From Methanoregulaceae archaeon (lineage in GTDB: Archaea; Halobacteriota; Methanomicrobia; Methanomicrobiales; Methanospirillaceae): DNA of 6,282 bases. The position numbers were made by a program, and so were the translations under genes. Shown in pieces: positions 5,931 through 6,282 of this stretch. The stretch lies in the NCBI GenBank assembly GCA_019695435.1, contig JACTVF010000146.1, positions 1 to 6,282 on the forward strand. The letters are read 5' to 3'. The notes under the pieces are model-generated. The model worked only from the letters and a program-made list of their open reading frames with translations. It did not search any database and was not told the origin of the DNA. Position 1 is the stretch's first letter; each line of letters starts with the position of its first letter.

Positions 5931-5945
5931 AATTAATTATTTTTT
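5931..5945 (-). promoter_or_regulatory. AT-rich promoter candidate for the methyltransferase gene
   Basis: On the minus strand this reads as an A-rich block followed by TAATTAATT, resembling a BRE plus TATA arrangement (CGAAA is just upstream). It would give a leader of roughly 140 bases to GTG 5775. A nearer but weaker candidate, CAATATCC, lies around 5813-5820. Confidence 0.25.
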
Positions 5946-5959
5946 CGAGGAGGACAGCC

Positions 5960-5966
5960 TTATATG
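5960..5966 (+). promoter_or_regulatory. TATA-like box at the head of the hairpin cluster
   Basis: TTATATG, preceded by a purine-rich GAGGAGGACAG stretch, is the best TATA match in this gap. Read on the plus strand it predicts transcription start near 5988, just before the hairpins. Because TATATA-like sites are nearly symmetrical, it could instead serve the minus-strand methyltransferase. Confidence 0.35.
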
Positions 5967-5978
5967 AGTGGGGGGGTA

Positions 5979-6122
5979 TTTGCCGAAGACCCTTCTGTGT
6001 GTTTGCGGCAAAAATACTGAGTTCTGCAAGAGCCGGTTTTTCCGTTTATACTCTTGCACCACCCCGGGGGTCCATAATTTCGCCGGAACCCAGTCGGTGA
6101 CCACGGGAAAATGCCGGTGGTC
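5979..6122 (+). ncRNA. Candidate structured RNA (hairpin cluster, no protein gene)
   Basis: Several stems occur in succession. TTTGCCG/CGGCAAA pairs 5979-5985 with 6006-6012. TGCAAGAG/CTCTTGCA pairs 6025-6032 with 6051-6058 and has CGG-TTTTT-CCG nested in its loop. ACCCC/GGGGT lies at 6061-6071. GACCAC/GTGGTC pairs 6099-6104 with 6117-6122. The cluster follows a TATA-like box, and a T7 run at 6196-6202 could end a plus-strand transcript. The strand is a guess, since stems are seen from both sides. It could also be a long leader of the minus-strand methyltransferase gene or a 3' region of the next minus-strand gene. It matches no RNA family that I recognise. Confidence 0.3.
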
Positions 6123-6151
6123 TGATGGAAAACGAAGCCGGGTAAAGTGGT

Positions 6152-6157
6152 AAAAAA
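6152..6157 (-). terminator. T-tract terminator of the right-edge minus-strand gene
   Basis: On the minus strand six T residues follow the TAA by about 11 bases, after a C-rich stretch. This is a typical archaeal T-tract stop signal for the membrane-protein gene entering from the right. Confidence 0.45.
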
Positions 6158-6168
6158 GGTGGGGGTCG

Positions 6169-6282
6169 TTATGGGGCCGGTGCCGTCGGGACCTGTTTTT
6201 TTGCTGCAAACGAGGTCACGATGGCAGCGATACCGATAACGATGGCAAAGATCCCGGCAATAAACGGCAGGAGCGCGGCCGA
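6169..6282 (-). CDS. C-terminal end of an unidentified membrane protein; 5' end outside window
   Basis: Only the last 37 codons and the TAA are present. They encode one strongly hydrophobic helix, starting AALLPFIAGIFAIVIGIAAI at residues 2-21 and extending to about residue 26. A lysine pair (KK, 28-29) and a short alanine/proline tail (VPTAPAP) follow. This is the pattern of a final transmembrane helix with a cytoplasmic end. The frame is open to the window edge and is followed by a T-tract terminator on the same strand, which supports it as real. The family cannot be named from this fragment. Confidence 0.72.
   Translation of the reverse strand, partial: SAALLPFIAGIFAIVIGIAAIVTSFAAKKQVPTAPAP

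Noticed and set aside
5968..6153. 61-residue cysteine-containing plus-strand ORF
   Set aside because: The GTG start is far from the SD, and its six cysteines are not arranged as a recognisable zinc-binding set; it overlaps the hairpin cluster.
5937..6209. 90-codon minus-strand open frame
   Set aside because: It overlaps the end of the well-supported membrane-protein gene in another frame, and its H/R-rich composition is not protein-like.
1..6282. CRISPR array, insertion sequence, defence or prophage system
   Set aside because: No regularly spaced direct repeats, transposase, integrase, nuclease or capsid genes are visible on either strand.

Overview
The window looks like a piece of a methanogenic euryarchaeon, probably of the order Methanomicrobiales (Methanoregula-like). 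The main evidence is a complete group II chaperonin (thermosome) gene. Supporting signs are a methanogen-type flavin reductase-like protein, an archaeal-style membrane methyltransferase, GGAG/GAGGTG ribosome-binding sites, and T-tract ends without strong GC hairpins. The order-level placement is inference.

Layout, left to right. Positions 1-1020 (+) carry the C-terminal part of a P2B-like calcium-transporting P-type ATPase whose N-terminus lies outside the window. Positions 1187-1750 (+) carry a flavin reductase-like FMN-binding protein, followed by a T-tract. Positions 2098-2589 (+) carry an unrecognised coiled-coil protein, with a possible in-frame GTG start at 2026. Positions 2734-2880 (+) carry a 48-residue protein with one TPR unit. 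It sits just behind a 19-bp palindrome and seems to have lost its normal C-terminus to a one-base deletion. Positions 3176-4786 (+) carry a thermosome subunit with a short C-terminal tail and several departures from the usual archaeal sequence. Positions 4787-5175 hold convergent T-tract terminators, two inverted repeats and a possible frameshifted gene on the minus strand. Positions 5176-5775 (-) carry an isoprenylcysteine carboxyl methyltransferase-family membrane protein. Positions 5776-6168 have no convincing protein gene but contain a TATA-like element followed by several hairpins, a candidate for a small RNA or a structured leader. Positions 6169-6282 (-) carry the last 37 residues of another membrane protein.

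The genes do not form one pathway. Each plus-strand gene is separated by a sizeable gap and probably has its own promoter. I see no CRISPR array, rRNA, tRNA, complete insertion sequence or recognisable defence system. The most unusual material is non-coding or degraded: the operator-like palindrome and frameshifted TPR gene, the nested dyads before the chaperonin, the frameshifted minus-strand ORF, and the hairpin cluster at 5960-6123.
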